A stretch of DNA of 64,000 bases from Chryseobacterium limigenitum (GTDB lineage: Bacteria; Bacteroidota; Bacteroidia; Flavobacteriales; Weeksellaceae), in assembly GCF_900114875.1 (NCBI RefSeq), contig NZ_FPKW01000002.1, positions 398,590 to 462,589 on the forward strand, written 5' to 3'. The notes beneath the pieces are model-generated. The model saw nothing but the letters and a program-made list of their open reading frames with translations. It searched no databases and was not told the origin of the DNA. Below, one piece after another: positions 1 through 8,792 of this stretch. Positions within the stretch are counted from its first letter, which is position 1; each line of letters starts with the position of its first letter. The position numbers and the translations under genes were made by a program.

Positions 1-744
1 AAGCCCGATATTATCTTTTGCTGAACCTAAGATACTCATTACGGCAGTTCCATGATCAAGCCAGCTATAATAAGTACTTGTTGGTGTTGTTAATGATGAA
101 TTTGGAGAAACTCCGGATTCTAACTGAACAGTATTTCTGTCAACCAACATCTCATGAGTCTTATGAAAACCATATTCTACATCACGAACTCTTACATTTT
201 GTCCTGTGATTCCTCTTGACCAGGCATAATTTACATTAATTCCGGGATTTTCAAATAAATAGGTTTGAGAAGCCTCTAAATTAGGGGTAATAACAAAAGT
301 AGCTGTTGCAGGCGGTTCAATAGGTTCATTACTTAATATTGAAGCATATTCTATCTCAGAAAATTTTTCAAAACTTTCTGCTAATTTTAAAATATCTTCA
401 TTATTTTTCAATGAGGTTTCAACTTTGAAAATTCTTTTTAGCTTCTCAATTGATTCTCCCGAATTTTTATTCTGTTTACTGCTTTCGATCATTTCGTTCA
501 GCTTTCTGTCGCTGAAACCGAGGTCGTTCACAAATGAAATTCCGTTTGCTTTCACAAATTCTTTGAATGCAGGATTTTTGCTTTGTGTATAATTAATAAT
601 ATCAACAGCATTTGCATTTTTAGAGAAAGCAATATAAAGACTGTGTGAATTTGAGTTTTTCTGTAATTGAAATTCTCCCTTTCTGTTCTGTCCGAAAGAT
701 AGAAAGAAGCAGAAAATCAATATAATAAAGATTCTGTTTTTCAT
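1..744 (-). CDS. Subtilisin-like (S8) serine protease, N-terminal part
   Basis: The minus-strand frame is open from the ATG at 742-744 to the window edge, so the C-terminal part is missing (about 248 codons present). The first 19 or so residues form a signal peptide ending near SFGQ. An N-terminal stretch of about 140 residues resembles a propeptide. It is followed by two segments typical of S8 proteases: VRDVEYGF (catalytic Asp) and DHGTAVMSILG (catalytic His). The Ser segment lies outside the window. Flavobacterial secreted subtilases often carry a T9SS sorting domain, but that end cannot be seen here. Identification rests on the Asp and His motifs in the right order and spacing. Confidence 0.8.
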   Translation of the reverse strand, partial: MKNRIFIILIFCFFLSFGQNRKGEFQLQKNSNSHSLYIAFSKNANAVDIINYTQSKNPAFKEFVKANGISFVNDLGFSDRKLNEMIESSKQNKNSGESIEKLKRIFKVETSLKNNEDILKLAESFEKFSEIEYASILSNEPIEPPATATFVITPNLEASQTYLFENPGINVNYAWSRGITGQNVRVRDVEYGFHKTHEMLVDRNTVQLESGVSPNSSLTTPTSTYYSWLDHGTAVMSILGSAKDNIGL

Positions 745-807
745 AGGCGTTTTTCAGGTTTTTAGGTTTTGTTTAATTCTGTAATTAGGGAATAAATATA
801 GTGATTT

Positions 808-858
808 TAAGTTTATTGCATAAAAAAACGTCTCTCAAGTTTTTGAAAGACGTTTTTA
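808..858. terminator. Bidirectional rho-independent terminator
   Basis: The stem AAAACGTCT / AGACGTTTT is flanked by A and T runs on both sides, between the convergent-facing end of the FKBP gene and the upstream region of the protease gene. It probably terminates the FKBP transcript. Confidence 0.7.
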
Positions 859-873
859 GATAAAATCAATTTC

Positions 874-1557
874 TTATTTAAAATCTACTAATTCTACATC
901 GAAGATTAGTGTTGCTCCTGGAGGAATTACTCCGCCAGCTCCGTTATCTCCATACGCTAAATCGGAAGGAATATAAAATCTGTATTTAGCGCCTTTGCTC
1001 ATCAGCTGAATACCTTCTGTCCAGCCTTTTATAACCCCTGAAATATTTAATTCAATAGGTTTTCCGCCATGATTATCTGTAGAATCGAAAACGGTTCCGT
1101 CCATTAGTTTTCCGGTATATAATACATTGGCAGTGCTTGAAGCGGTAGGTTTTGCTTTTCCGTCACCCGGTGTCAAAACTTCATACTGTAAACCGCTTGC
1201 GGTAGTTGTTATCTTTTTGTTTAGCTTGTTTTTTGCAAGAAATTCTGCTCCTTTCTTTTTATTTTCGTCAGCTTTTAATTTGTCCTGAGCTTGTTTTTTC
1301 TCATTTTGCTTCTGCATGAAACCTTGTAAGAAAGTGCCCATTTCTTCTTTTGGCAATAATCTTGGCTTATCCGAAAGCTCATCTTTTATTGCCTGAGCCA
1401 AAAGGTCAGGATCTATAGCAAATCCTTGTTTTTTAAGGTTTTGAGCAATATCAAGACCGATGTAATAAGACGCTTTTTGATCGTCAGTATAAGATTTTTG
1501 AGCGTAAGAAAAATTAATTCCTGCAAGAAGAACTAAAGTAACTAAGGTTTTTTTCAT
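874..1557 (-). CDS. FKBP-type peptidyl-prolyl cis-trans isomerase, exported
   Basis: This 227-residue protein has a signal peptide of about 19 residues ending at SYAQ, an N-terminal FKBP dimerisation domain (about 22-115, helical and charged) and a C-terminal FKBP catalytic domain (about 125-227). The catalytic domain shows YTGKLMDGTVFDST, VIKGWTEGIQLM and GATLIFDVELVDF. Domain order and length fit the FkpA/Mip class of periplasmic proline isomerases that assist folding of exported proteins. It lies 30 nt downstream of dtd on the same strand and could be cotranscribed with it. The stop is TAA. Confidence 0.9.
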   Translation of the reverse strand: MKKTLVTLVLLAGINFSYAQKSYTDDQKASYYIGLDIAQNLKKQGFAIDPDLLAQAIKDELSDKPRLLPKEEMGTFLQGFMQKQNEKKQAQDKLKADENKKKGAEFLAKNKLNKKITTTASGLQYEVLTPGDGKAKPTASSTANVLYTGKLMDGTVFDSTDNHGGKPIELNISGVIKGWTEGIQLMSKGAKYRFYIPSDLAYGDNGAGGVIPPGATLIFDVELVDFK

Positions 1558-1587
1558 TTTTTGTATAAATTATTATCTGTTGTAAAT

Positions 1588-2037
1588 TTAAGCTTTTGTA
1601 ATGGAATCCATGACAATTGTCACAGGTCCATCGTTGATTAGAGATACTTTCATATCGGCTCCAAAGATTCCGCTCTCTGTTTTCAGTCCTGATTTTGCAA
1701 TTTCATCTTTAAAATAATCAAAAAGAGGAATAGCTTTATCAGGTTTTGCCGCTTTGATGAAAGACGGACGATTTCCTTTTTTGTAATCAGCAATTAACGT
1801 AAACTGACTGATGCAAAGAATTTCTCCCGAAATATCTTTTACAGAAAGGTTGAGTTTATCATCTTCATCCCCGAAAATTCTAAGATTTAAAATTTTCTGA
1901 ACCATCCAATCTGCATCATTTTTTTCGTCATTCTCATCAATACCAACCAAAAGCATCAGCCCTTTTCCGATTTCTCCTACAATTTTGCCATCGACTTTTA
2001 CGTTCGCTTCTGAAACTCTCTGTATTACGACTTTCAT
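1588..2037 (-). CDS. dtd: D-aminoacyl-tRNA deacylase
   Basis: At 149 residues this matches the usual Dtd length. It begins MKVVIQRVSEANVKVDG, contains the SQFTL segment (active-site Thr region) and ends with the NDGPVTI segment that carries the Gly-Pro motif. Dtd hydrolyses D-amino acids wrongly attached to tRNA in the cytoplasm. The start lies two bases from the stop of the upstream lipoprotein gene, so the two are probably one transcript. Confidence 0.95.
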   Translation of the reverse strand: MKVVIQRVSEANVKVDGKIVGEIGKGLMLLVGIDENDEKNDADWMVQKILNLRIFGDEDDKLNLSVKDISGEILCISQFTLIADYKKGNRPSFIKAAKPDKAIPLFDYFKDEIAKSGLKTESGIFGADMKVSLINDGPVTIVMDSITKA

Positions 2038-2039
2038 TT

Positions 2040-2492
2040 TTAATAATATATATTTAAAACATTACTATTTGCGTCATAATTAGACAGATAAGTCTTTGGT
2101 GGAACATTGGCAACGGCTGTTGGCTGGCCGGTCAGTAAGATCCATTTTGCATTGTCTTTCGGGCAGACCACACTGATGTCATCCTTTACCTCAAGAGTAG
2201 TGTTGGTATCCGGACAAATATGAGGTGCATTTCTGTCATAGATTTTAAATGTCGTGCTTGAAGCTCTTACAACGATCAGCCCTCTGGTGCCCGAACTTTG
2301 TTCGTCAATGTATTTCCAGCCTCCAACTTGGTTCAGAGAATAGTAAGCAGGAAGGTTAAGGTTTAATATTACGTTGATGGGAGCGTTCGGAAAACAACTG
2401 ACTGTATCTTCCCTGCTACCGCATGAATTTATAGTTAAATTACTGAATATCAGTAAGGTGAAAATAGATAAGATTGAGAAACTTTTTTTCAT
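2040..2492 (-). CDS. Small lipoprotein, function unknown
   Basis: This 150-residue protein has a hydrophobic N-terminus and a Bacteroidetes-style lipobox, INSCGS, with the lipidated Cys near residue 24. The mature part contains several Cys and no domain I recognise. It is directly upstream of dtd and may share its promoter. Cell-envelope location is inferred from the lipobox only. Confidence 0.75.
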   Translation of the reverse strand: MKKSFSILSIFTLLIFSNLTINSCGSREDTVSCFPNAPINVILNLNLPAYYSLNQVGGWKYIDEQSSGTRGLIVVRASSTTFKIYDRNAPHICPDTNTTLEVKDDISVVCPKDNAKWILLTGQPTAVANVPPKTYLSNYDANSNVLNIYY

Positions 2493-2601
2493 TTCAATTT
2501 AAATTTTTATATATTTGTAAAACTTAAACGATTATTACAACAAAACATTGTCCGGCAAATGTCGGATTATTTTTTTATACTAAAACTAAATTTTGAAAAT
2601 T

Positions 2602-3072
2602 ATGGCAAGCTATGTAACAAAGGAGGGTTTAGAGAAAATGAAAGCTGAGCTGGAACAGTTAGAAACTGTAGAGAGACCAAAAATTACTCAGCAGATTGCA
2701 GAAGCCAGAGACAAAGGAGATTTGTCGGAAAATGCAGAATATGATGCTGCTAAAGAAGCACAAGGTATGTTGGAAATGAGAATTTCTAAGCTTAAAGACG
2801 TTGTTTCTTCTTCAAAAATTATAGATGAAAGCCTATTAGATACTTCAAAAGTTTCAATTTTAACAACAGTGAGACTTAAAAATAATGCGACAAACTTAGA
2901 GCAGACTTTTAAATTGGTACCAGATAACGAAAGTGACTTAAAAACCGGAAAGATCTCAGTAAATACTCCGATTGCTAAAGGTTTGCTGGGTAAAGTTATT
3001 GGCGATACTGCCGAAATTGTTTTACCAAACGGAAACAAATTGTCTTTCGAAGTATTGGAAATTACTTTATAA
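2602..3072 (+). CDS. greA: Transcription elongation factor GreA
   Basis: The protein is 156 residues if the start is the ATG at 2602 (MASYVTKEG), which I prefer to the ATG at 2593 because it matches the family's N-terminus. The N-terminal coiled coil contains SENAEYDAAKEAQ, with the acidic tip used to stimulate RNA cleavage by stalled RNA polymerase. The C-terminal half is the FKBP-like domain (GLLGKVIGDTAEIVLPNG). The HIT gene follows after 38 nt on the same strand, as in many flavobacteria. Confidence 0.97.
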   Translation: MASYVTKEGLEKMKAELEQLETVERPKITQQIAEARDKGDLSENAEYDAAKEAQGMLEMRISKLKDVVSSSKIIDESLLDTSKVSILTTVRLKNNATNLEQTFKLVPDNESDLKTGKISVNTPIAKGLLGKVIGDTAEIVLPNGNKLSFEVLEITL

Positions 3073-3110
3073 ACTAACATCTAAATTCTAACATCTAATT
3101 TCTAATAAGA

Positions 3111-3500
3111 ATGAGTACAATATTCACAAAAATCATTAATGGCGAGATTCCATCATATAAAATTGCAGAAAATGAAGATTTTATTGCATTCTTAGATGCA
3201 ATGCCTTTGGTGAAGGGACATACTTTGGTTGTTCCTAAAAAAGAAGTTGACCTTATTTTTGATCTTGACAGCGAAGAGTATAAAAATCTTTGGGGTTTTG
3301 CTCAGGAAGTTGCCAAGAAAGTCAAAAATGCTATTCCCTGCGTAAGAGTAGGAGTGGCAGTTGTGGGATTAGAAGTTCCTCATGCACATATTCATTTGAT
3401 CCCATTAAATAATGTGGAGGAAATGAATTTTAAAAATGAGCGATTAAAATTAACAAACGAAGAATATACCGAGATTCAAAACTCAATTATTAATTCTTAA
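3111..3500 (+). CDS. HIT-family (histidine triad) nucleotide hydrolase
   Basis: The 129-residue protein carries the histidine triad HAHIHLIPL near residue 93 and an N-terminal FTKIINGEIPSYKI segment typical of HinT-like AMP-lysine hydrolases. It probably hydrolyses nucleoside phosphoramidates. It lies close behind greA and ends just before a hairpin. Confidence 0.93.
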   Translation: MSTIFTKIINGEIPSYKIAENEDFIAFLDAMPLVKGHTLVVPKKEVDLIFDLDSEEYKNLWGFAQEVAKKVKNAIPCVRVGVAVVGLEVPHAHIHLIPLNNVEEMNFKNERLKLTNEEYTEIQNSIINS

Positions 3501-3510
3501 AAAAATAAGG

Positions 3511-3546
3511 AGATCGTAAAGAAGAAATTTTTTACGATTTTCTTTA
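3511..3546 (+). terminator. Rho-independent terminator after HIT gene
   Basis: The stem ATCGTAAA / TTTACGAT with a short loop is followed by TTTTC, between the HIT gene and clpX. It suggests that clpX has its own promoter. Confidence 0.6.
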
Positions 3547-3565
3547 ACATATATAATAGTATAAG

Positions 3566-4753
3566 ATGAATTCAAACCAATGTTCTTTCTGTGGCAGAAA
3601 AAGAAGCGAAGTTCAAATGCTTATTTCTGGTCAGAACGGTTTTATTTGCGAAAATTGTATAGAACAGGCTCATTTAATTGTAAAGGATGGCGGTTCTAAA
3701 ACAGAACAGTCTCCGGCAGAAAATATTGACGAGCTGAAAAAGCCTAAAGAAATCAAAGAATTTCTTAATCAGTATGTGATAGGACAGGATCAGGCGAAAA
3801 AGCAACTGTCTATTGCTGTTTACAATCATTATAAAAGACTGCTTCACGCTCAGAACGAAAACAGAGAAGTGGAGTTGGAGAAATCAAATATCATCATGAT
3901 TGGTGAGACGGGTACAGGAAAAACGTTATTGGCTAAAACTATTGCCAGAGAGTTGAATGTTCCGTTTTGTATCGTAGATGCGACGATTTTAACAGAGGCC
4001 GGATATGTAGGAGAAGATGTTGAAAGTATTTTGTCGAGACTTCTGATGGTTGCTGATTATGATGTTGAAAAAGCAGAAAAAGGAATCGTATTTATTGATG
4101 AAATTGATAAAATTGCCAGAAAATCTGATAACCCGAGTTTGACAAGAGACGTTTCCGGAGAAGGTGTTCAGCAAGGTTTATTGAAATTATTGGAAGGAAG
4201 TATTGTGAACGTTCCACCCCAGGGAGGAAGAAAACATCCGGATCAAAAATATATTCAGGTAAATACTCAAAATATTTTATTTATTGCCGGCGGAGCTTTT
4301 GACGGGATCAAGGAGATCATCGAAAGAAGAATGAATAAGCAGGCAATAGGTTTCAGCTCAGAAAAGATCAATAAAGTGGATGAAGATGATTATGTATTAA
4401 CAAATATTAATGCAATCGATCTTCGTACTTTCGGATTAATTCCCGAACTTTTGGGCAGATTTCCAATCATTACTTATCTCGACAAACTCACGAAAGAAGT
4501 AATGGTTCGTATCATGAAAGAGCCCAAAAATTCAATCGTGAATCAATTTGTGGAGCTTTTTAAAATGGATGGCACGAATTTAGTATTCACAGACGGTGCA
4601 ATTGAAAAAATTGTAGAAGAAACTATGGAGAAAGGTTTGGGAGCCAGAGGGCTTAGAGGAACCACTGAGAAAGTACTTGAAGACTACATGTTTTCAATAG
4701 GAGAGGAGAAAGAAATAGTATTAACCGAAGATAATATTTTTGTTAATAAATAA
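3566..4753 (+). CDS. clpX: ATP-dependent Clp protease ATP-binding subunit ClpX
   Basis: This is a complete 395-residue ClpX, an AAA+ unfoldase that feeds substrates to ClpP. The N-terminal zinc-binding domain has four Cys (CSFCGRKRSEV and CENCIEQ). Walker A is GETGTGKT, the pore loop is GYVGEDVES, Walker B is IVFIDEIDKI, and LLGRFP marks the sensor/arginine-finger region. Length and motif order are normal. The gene reads through without any in-frame TGA and ends at TAA, so it follows the standard code. Confidence 0.98.
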   Translation: MNSNQCSFCGRKRSEVQMLISGQNGFICENCIEQAHLIVKDGGSKTEQSPAENIDELKKPKEIKEFLNQYVIGQDQAKKQLSIAVYNHYKRLLHAQNENREVELEKSNIIMIGETGTGKTLLAKTIARELNVPFCIVDATILTEAGYVGEDVESILSRLLMVADYDVEKAEKGIVFIDEIDKIARKSDNPSLTRDVSGEGVQQGLLKLLEGSIVNVPPQGGRKHPDQKYIQVNTQNILFIAGGAFDGIKEIIERRMNKQAIGFSSEKINKVDEDDYVLTNINAIDLRTFGLIPELLGRFPIITYLDKLTKEVMVRIMKEPKNSIVNQFVELFKMDGTNLVFTDGAIEKIVEETMEKGLGARGLRGTTEKVLEDYMFSIGEEKEIVLTEDNIFVNK

Positions 4754-4783
4754 AATATATTTTTTTCCTTGAAAAAAAAATCT

Positions 4784-4791
4784 TACCTTTG
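4784..4791 (+). promoter_or_regulatory. Bacteroidetes-type -7 promoter box
   Basis: TACCTTTG matches the TAnnTTTG consensus about 40 nt before the start of the surface protein gene. A matching -33 TTG at ideal spacing is not clear. Confidence 0.5.
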
Positions 4792-4830
4792 CAGGTGAAG
4801 ATTGTATTAACACACAAATAATTATATACA

Positions 4831-6801
4831 ATGAGAAAAAGTTTATTTGCTATTGGTTTATTAGCAGCAGTTAGTTCTGTTCAGGCGCAGAATGTTCTAT
4901 TACATGTAGATGACACTGCTTCTACGTACGTAAGTAAAGGTACACTGGTTTATTCCGGTGGAGGCGTACAAATGAAAGGAAATGGAGTTGTTGAAAATCA
5001 CGGTAACTTTATGGTTAGCGGATCAGCAACGGATTCGTTTAAAACAATTACTGCAGGAGGTGTAGATAAAACAGAAGCTAACGGAGGAAGTAACTTCGTT
5101 AACAAGCTTAATGAGCCCAATAACTACACGTTAGCGAATGCTAATGATGGAGGTGTTACCGCTCCTGTTTATACCTACGGACAGTTATATATTACTGGTG
5201 TTCCACAAGGTAATATTACAGGTATTGTTGACGAAGAGATGAGACAAGTAAAACATGGGGATTACCAGCAAATGGGGCTTCCGTTTTTTAACAAGTCTAT
5301 TGGTTCTTTAGGAACAGAGGTCGGTAAAACATTTAGCACTATAAGAGGTTCTAAAAATGATGTTTTATACTGGCATAACACTGATGTAAAAGCAGTGAAT
5401 TTTGGAGATATTAACTATACATTCGGTCAGGCTGCTCCTTCAACAGCTTATTATATGATAGGCGGACAAGGTTTAGATCTTACGACTACCAGAACAATCA
5501 AAGGTCGTCCTGTTTCTGATGATGGTACATTTGCTAATACACCTGTTACATTGAGTAATGCGGGTGCAAGTGTGAATTTTGGGACTTTTGGACAAGGGCA
5601 TAATAGTTATAATGAAGCATATAATACTTATGTAGGTGATGAATTTAATGAATCTGCAGGTAAATGGCAGGGTAATTATGGGAAAAATATGTACCAATTT
5701 GCTAACCCATACCTTACTAATTTAGATCTAACTAACATCGGAATTGCTGAGGCTGGTGGTGATGGTGTAACTCTGAATAATATTTATGGTGTAAGAACAG
5801 AAGCAACTGGAGTTCAGTATACAGGAACCGGTAGTACAGCTGCTACTTATAAAGTAGTAACTTTTCTTTCTGGTGTTCCAACTGGAGATGCTTCATCTTT
5901 AGTGGTGAGACCTTTCGGTGCATTTACTATTAAGCTTACTGATAATGTTAATACAGGTAATACTGCCCTTAACTTTGGTAATTTAAGAAGATTTAATTAT
6001 CATGGTAGAGCATCAGCTACTCCTTATAGTGTTACTGCTGCTAAAAATGGATCAACAGGAACTGTTAAACAATTAGGAGTTATTGCTCTTGATATTAACG
6101 GAAAAGAACTGGACAGAACATATTATGTTGTTTATCCAAATGGTACTACAGGACATACTTCAGCTCAAAAGACTCAATATACAGCAAGTACTGCTAATCT
6201 ATTAGGTACTTTTGAAGAAGCTACAACTGGTGGTATTGATCCTAACTACAGCTCTAACTATTGGTTATATATTAACGAAGCTAATGAAAACGACTTTACA
6301 GGTAAAAACGTTAGCTTGATGAACTATAGTGCTCAAATTAAATCTTATAAATTTGAGATCAGAGAAAATGCTGAATTAGTTTCTAATGGAACACATCAGC
6401 TTTCAACAGGTATAGGTTTCTATTACAAAGCTCCAAATGGAAATGTAATGCAGGCTAAACAAGGTGAAACAATCCCTGTTACTACCAATACTTTACCTTA
6501 TGACTTATTCTATGGTGAGCCTAAACGTGATGTTTTAGCAACTCAAAATCCTGTTAAGTCTTCAAGAACAATGGTTGTTTATAACCCGGAAATTACTAAC
6601 TATATTGTTAGATTTGATCCAAACTGGAAAAAAGCAGATATTGAAGTTTATGATATGAGTGGTAAACTGGTAATCTCTAAAAAAGCAGTAAATACTTCTA
6701 CAGATTTTGTAATTGAATTAGATAACTCTATTAAAAATTCTTACGTTGTAAAAATTGTTTCAGATAAGGGAGAAACTGTTAATACCAAAATCTTAAAATA
6801 A
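4831..6801 (+). CDS. T9SS-sorted surface/secreted protein
   Basis: This 656-residue protein has a signal peptide (about 1-19, ending VQAQ) and a long region rich in Gly, Asn and Thr. A C-terminal domain of about 80 residues contains EVYDMSGKLV and ends in VKIVSDKGETVNTKILK, which is the type A sorting domain (Por secretion tail) of the Bacteroidetes type IX system. The product is therefore expected to be exported and attached to the surface or released. The central part has no enzyme motif I can name. The next gene starts after 5 nt, so the two are likely cotranscribed. Confidence 0.85.
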   Translation: MRKSLFAIGLLAAVSSVQAQNVLLHVDDTASTYVSKGTLVYSGGGVQMKGNGVVENHGNFMVSGSATDSFKTITAGGVDKTEANGGSNFVNKLNEPNNYTLANANDGGVTAPVYTYGQLYITGVPQGNITGIVDEEMRQVKHGDYQQMGLPFFNKSIGSLGTEVGKTFSTIRGSKNDVLYWHNTDVKAVNFGDINYTFGQAAPSTAYYMIGGQGLDLTTTRTIKGRPVSDDGTFANTPVTLSNAGASVNFGTFGQGHNSYNEAYNTYVGDEFNESAGKWQGNYGKNMYQFANPYLTNLDLTNIGIAEAGGDGVTLNNIYGVRTEATGVQYTGTGSTAATYKVVTFLSGVPTGDASSLVVRPFGAFTIKLTDNVNTGNTALNFGNLRRFNYHGRASATPYSVTAAKNGSTGTVKQLGVIALDINGKELDRTYYVVYPNGTTGHTSAQKTQYTASTANLLGTFEEATTGGIDPNYSSNYWLYINEANENDFTGKNVSLMNYSAQIKSYKFEIRENAELVSNGTHQLSTGIGFYYKAPNGNVMQAKQGETIPVTTNTLPYDLFYGEPKRDVLATQNPVKSSRTMVVYNPEITNYIVRFDPNWKKADIEVYDMSGKLVISKKAVNTSTDFVIELDNSIKNSYVVKIVSDKGETVNTKILK

Positions 6802-6806
6802 AATAT

Positions 6807-7019
6807 ATGAAAACTATAAATAAACTAGTAGGTACTTTTTTTCTTTTAATTGCATTTATGGGGAATGCGCAGAAGACAATCGTTGTAGATGACCCGACTG
6901 TACAAGGAGTTGGTCCGGGTGTATCTTCACCAATTGACATGTATGTTTACGCTTTAGGAGCTGTTGCAATCATGTTCATCGCATTTTATACAAAAAAATA
7001 TAAAAGCCAAAAAATATAA
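6807..7019 (+). CDS. Small exported membrane protein
   Basis: This 70-residue protein has an N-terminal signal peptide ending GNAQ. A mature stretch rich in Pro and Gly is followed by a C-terminal membrane helix (about 48-63) and a basic tail KKYKSQKI. It directly follows the T9SS protein gene and ends before a terminator, so it may be an anchor or accessory of that protein. Function is unknown. Confidence 0.7.
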   Translation: MKTINKLVGTFFLLIAFMGNAQKTIVVDDPTVQGVGPGVSSPIDMYVYALGAVAIMFIAFYTKKYKSQKI

Positions 7020-7035
7020 AATTTTATTAAAATAT

Positions 7036-7070
7036 TTTAAACTCTCTGATTAGTCGGAGAGTTTTTTTAT
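7036..7070 (+). terminator. Rho-independent terminator
   Basis: The stem AACTCTC / GAGAGTT with the loop TGATTAGTCG is followed by seven T residues. It closes the surface-protein operon just before the TlpA-like gene. Confidence 0.8.
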
Positions 7071-7079
7071 TTTTACATT

Positions 7080-8366
7080 ATGAAAAAGATTTACATACTA
7101 TCAGCAGTATTATCTGCATTTTCTTTACAGGCTCAGTTCACTGTTACTGTACAGACGCCTGCAGATTTTAAAGAACAAGACGCTATTCTATATACTTTAA
7201 ACGGATCGAAAGATATTATTGCCTCTAAAGAGCAGGTTAAAAATAATGTATGGACTTTTAAATACCCAAAAAATTATTCGGGTATGATGAAGATCTATTT
7301 TCCCACTACTAATAATTCGATTAGTTTTATCTCAGAAAATAAAAACGTAAGTATAAAATTAGAGACTCAAGATAATAAGGTTAAGAATATTGTTTATCAG
7401 GATGAATCTAATGATTTAATGAGTAAATTACAGGAAGGATCTCAGAAGAAGGAATTGATTTTACCTGCTTTAACTCAAATTAAAGAGTATTATAAAGACA
7501 ATACTGATTTCGGGAAAGCTTTAAAAACTGAAATAAGCAGACTTTCTGGAGGCCTTAATTCTGTTGATCAAGCTCAGCATCCTTTTATTTATTACTATAA
7601 TACTAATTATAGCAAGTTTTTATCTGCTGATAACTCTAAAAAGGTTACTCAGGAAGACATTGCTAACTTCCTGGATAAATCTAACGATCTTCTTGAAACA
7701 TCATCATTATTAAGACCTATACTTGTTGCTTACCTGAATACCGGAGGGAACACGAATGTTGGCGCTTCCGTAGACAAACTTTTAGATACTTTAAAGGTAG
7801 AAACACCGCGTGGACAGACCGTTTTATCTGAATTGATTGACATATTTGATGTATATGATATGAATGAATTCAAAGATAAATACCTAGGTCTTGCTAAAAA
7901 TCTTAAATGTACGATCAATGACAGGTTGGCTTCAACAATTAAATCGAATACTAATGTAGAGATTGGAGCAACTTTCCCAAATAATAAATTCCAATCTCCT
8001 TTGAATACAACAGCAAAGTCATTGTATGATGTAAAAGCTGACAAGAAGGTGATTGTTTTCTGGTCGTCTACCTGTTCACACTGTGAAAGTGAACTTCCAA
8101 AATTATTGGAAAAATACAACGATTTAAAAGCTAAGAATATTCAGATTGTTGGGCTTTCTCTGGATACAGATAAAGATTCATACAGCAAAAAAATAAGTGT
8201 ATTTCCATGGATCAATGATTCTGAATTAAAGGGATGGAACAGTAGTTATGTAGATACTTACAATGTTCATGCAACTCCGACTTATTTTATTTTAGATGCT
8301 AACAATAAGATAATCAGTAAACCAGATCACGTAGGTGATGTTTTGGAATATTTTAAGATAAAATAA
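7080..8366 (+). CDS. TlpA/ResA-like thiol-disulfide oxidoreductase, exported
   Basis: The 428-residue protein has a signal peptide (about 1-18, ending LQAQ) and an N-terminal beta-rich region of about 100 residues like the DUF4369-type part of other Bacteroidetes TlpA proteins. After a helical middle comes a C-terminal thioredoxin fold (about 290-428) with the active site SSTCSHCESELP and the cis-Pro segment ATPTYFI. CxxC proteins of this type reduce or rearrange disulfides in the periplasm. Confidence 0.88.
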   Translation: MKKIYILSAVLSAFSLQAQFTVTVQTPADFKEQDAILYTLNGSKDIIASKEQVKNNVWTFKYPKNYSGMMKIYFPTTNNSISFISENKNVSIKLETQDNKVKNIVYQDESNDLMSKLQEGSQKKELILPALTQIKEYYKDNTDFGKALKTEISRLSGGLNSVDQAQHPFIYYYNTNYSKFLSADNSKKVTQEDIANFLDKSNDLLETSSLLRPILVAYLNTGGNTNVGASVDKLLDTLKVETPRGQTVLSELIDIFDVYDMNEFKDKYLGLAKNLKCTINDRLASTIKSNTNVEIGATFPNNKFQSPLNTTAKSLYDVKADKKVIVFWSSTCSHCESELPKLLEKYNDLKAKNIQIVGLSLDTDKDSYSKKISVFPWINDSELKGWNSSYVDTYNVHATPTYFILDANNKIISKPDHVGDVLEYFKIK

Positions 8367-8390
8367 TTTTGGTGGTAAGTAAATATTTTC

Positions 8391-8398
8391 TATATTTG
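8391..8398 (+). promoter_or_regulatory. -7 box of the tRNA-Met promoter
   Basis: TATATTTG fits TAnnTTTG and lies 12 nt before the tRNA. A TTTGG at 8368 could serve as the upstream element. Confidence 0.5.
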
Positions 8399-8410
8399 CA
8401 CCACCAAAAC

Positions 8411-8484
8411 GGCGAGGTAGCTCAGTTGGTTAGAGCGCAGGATTCATAACCCTGAGGTCACGGGTTCAATTCCCGTCTTCGCTA
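8411..8484 (+). tRNA. tRNA-Met (anticodon CAT)
   Basis: A full cloverleaf can be drawn: acceptor GGCGAGG/CTTCGCT, a D-arm with AGTTGGTTA, an anticodon loop TTCATAA giving CAT, and a T-arm ACGGG-TTCAATT-CCCGT. No CCA is encoded. I cannot exclude a tRNA-Ile with lysidine-modified CAT. The gene is the left border of the accessory region, as is usual for integrative elements that use tRNA 3' ends. Confidence 0.95.
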
Positions 8485-8792
8485 CAAATAATAAGCTGGT
8501 AATCAGTGTTTTAGCTCTCTTTTTTAAGAGAGTTTTTTTGTGCCTTGAACTTGGGTACAACATAGGTACAACATTTTGCGGTTTTAAATGGTTTTAAATG
8601 AATCGATTCGGTCTGTTAAAAAATATTTAGAACTGTTGTACCCGATAGATTATACGTTTTTTATTAGCTTTTAGAGGTTTTCTTAAAAATTGAGCCTTAG
8701 TTTAGTTATTGATATTTCTTTTCTTTCTCCAGAAGTTTTATATTTTTATTATATTCAATAAATACCATTTGATATTAAAATTTTATTGACTC
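8485..8792 (+). other. tRNA-proximal attachment-like region
   Basis: This non-coding stretch holds a terminator hairpin (CTCTC/GAGAG plus T-run, about 8514-8539). Two close copies of GGTACAACAT follow (8555-8575), then GGTTTTAAATGG, and an inverted TTGTACCC near 8636. The same sequence block, on the opposite strand, recurs at about 41485-41625. This is the expected place for an attL site of an integrative element, but no integrase gene is adjacent. Confidence 0.55.

Noticed and set aside
8411..8484. tRNA as possible UGA decoder
   Set aside because: The anticodon is CAT (Met), not TCA. No other tRNA-like T-arm with a full cloverleaf was found by eye.
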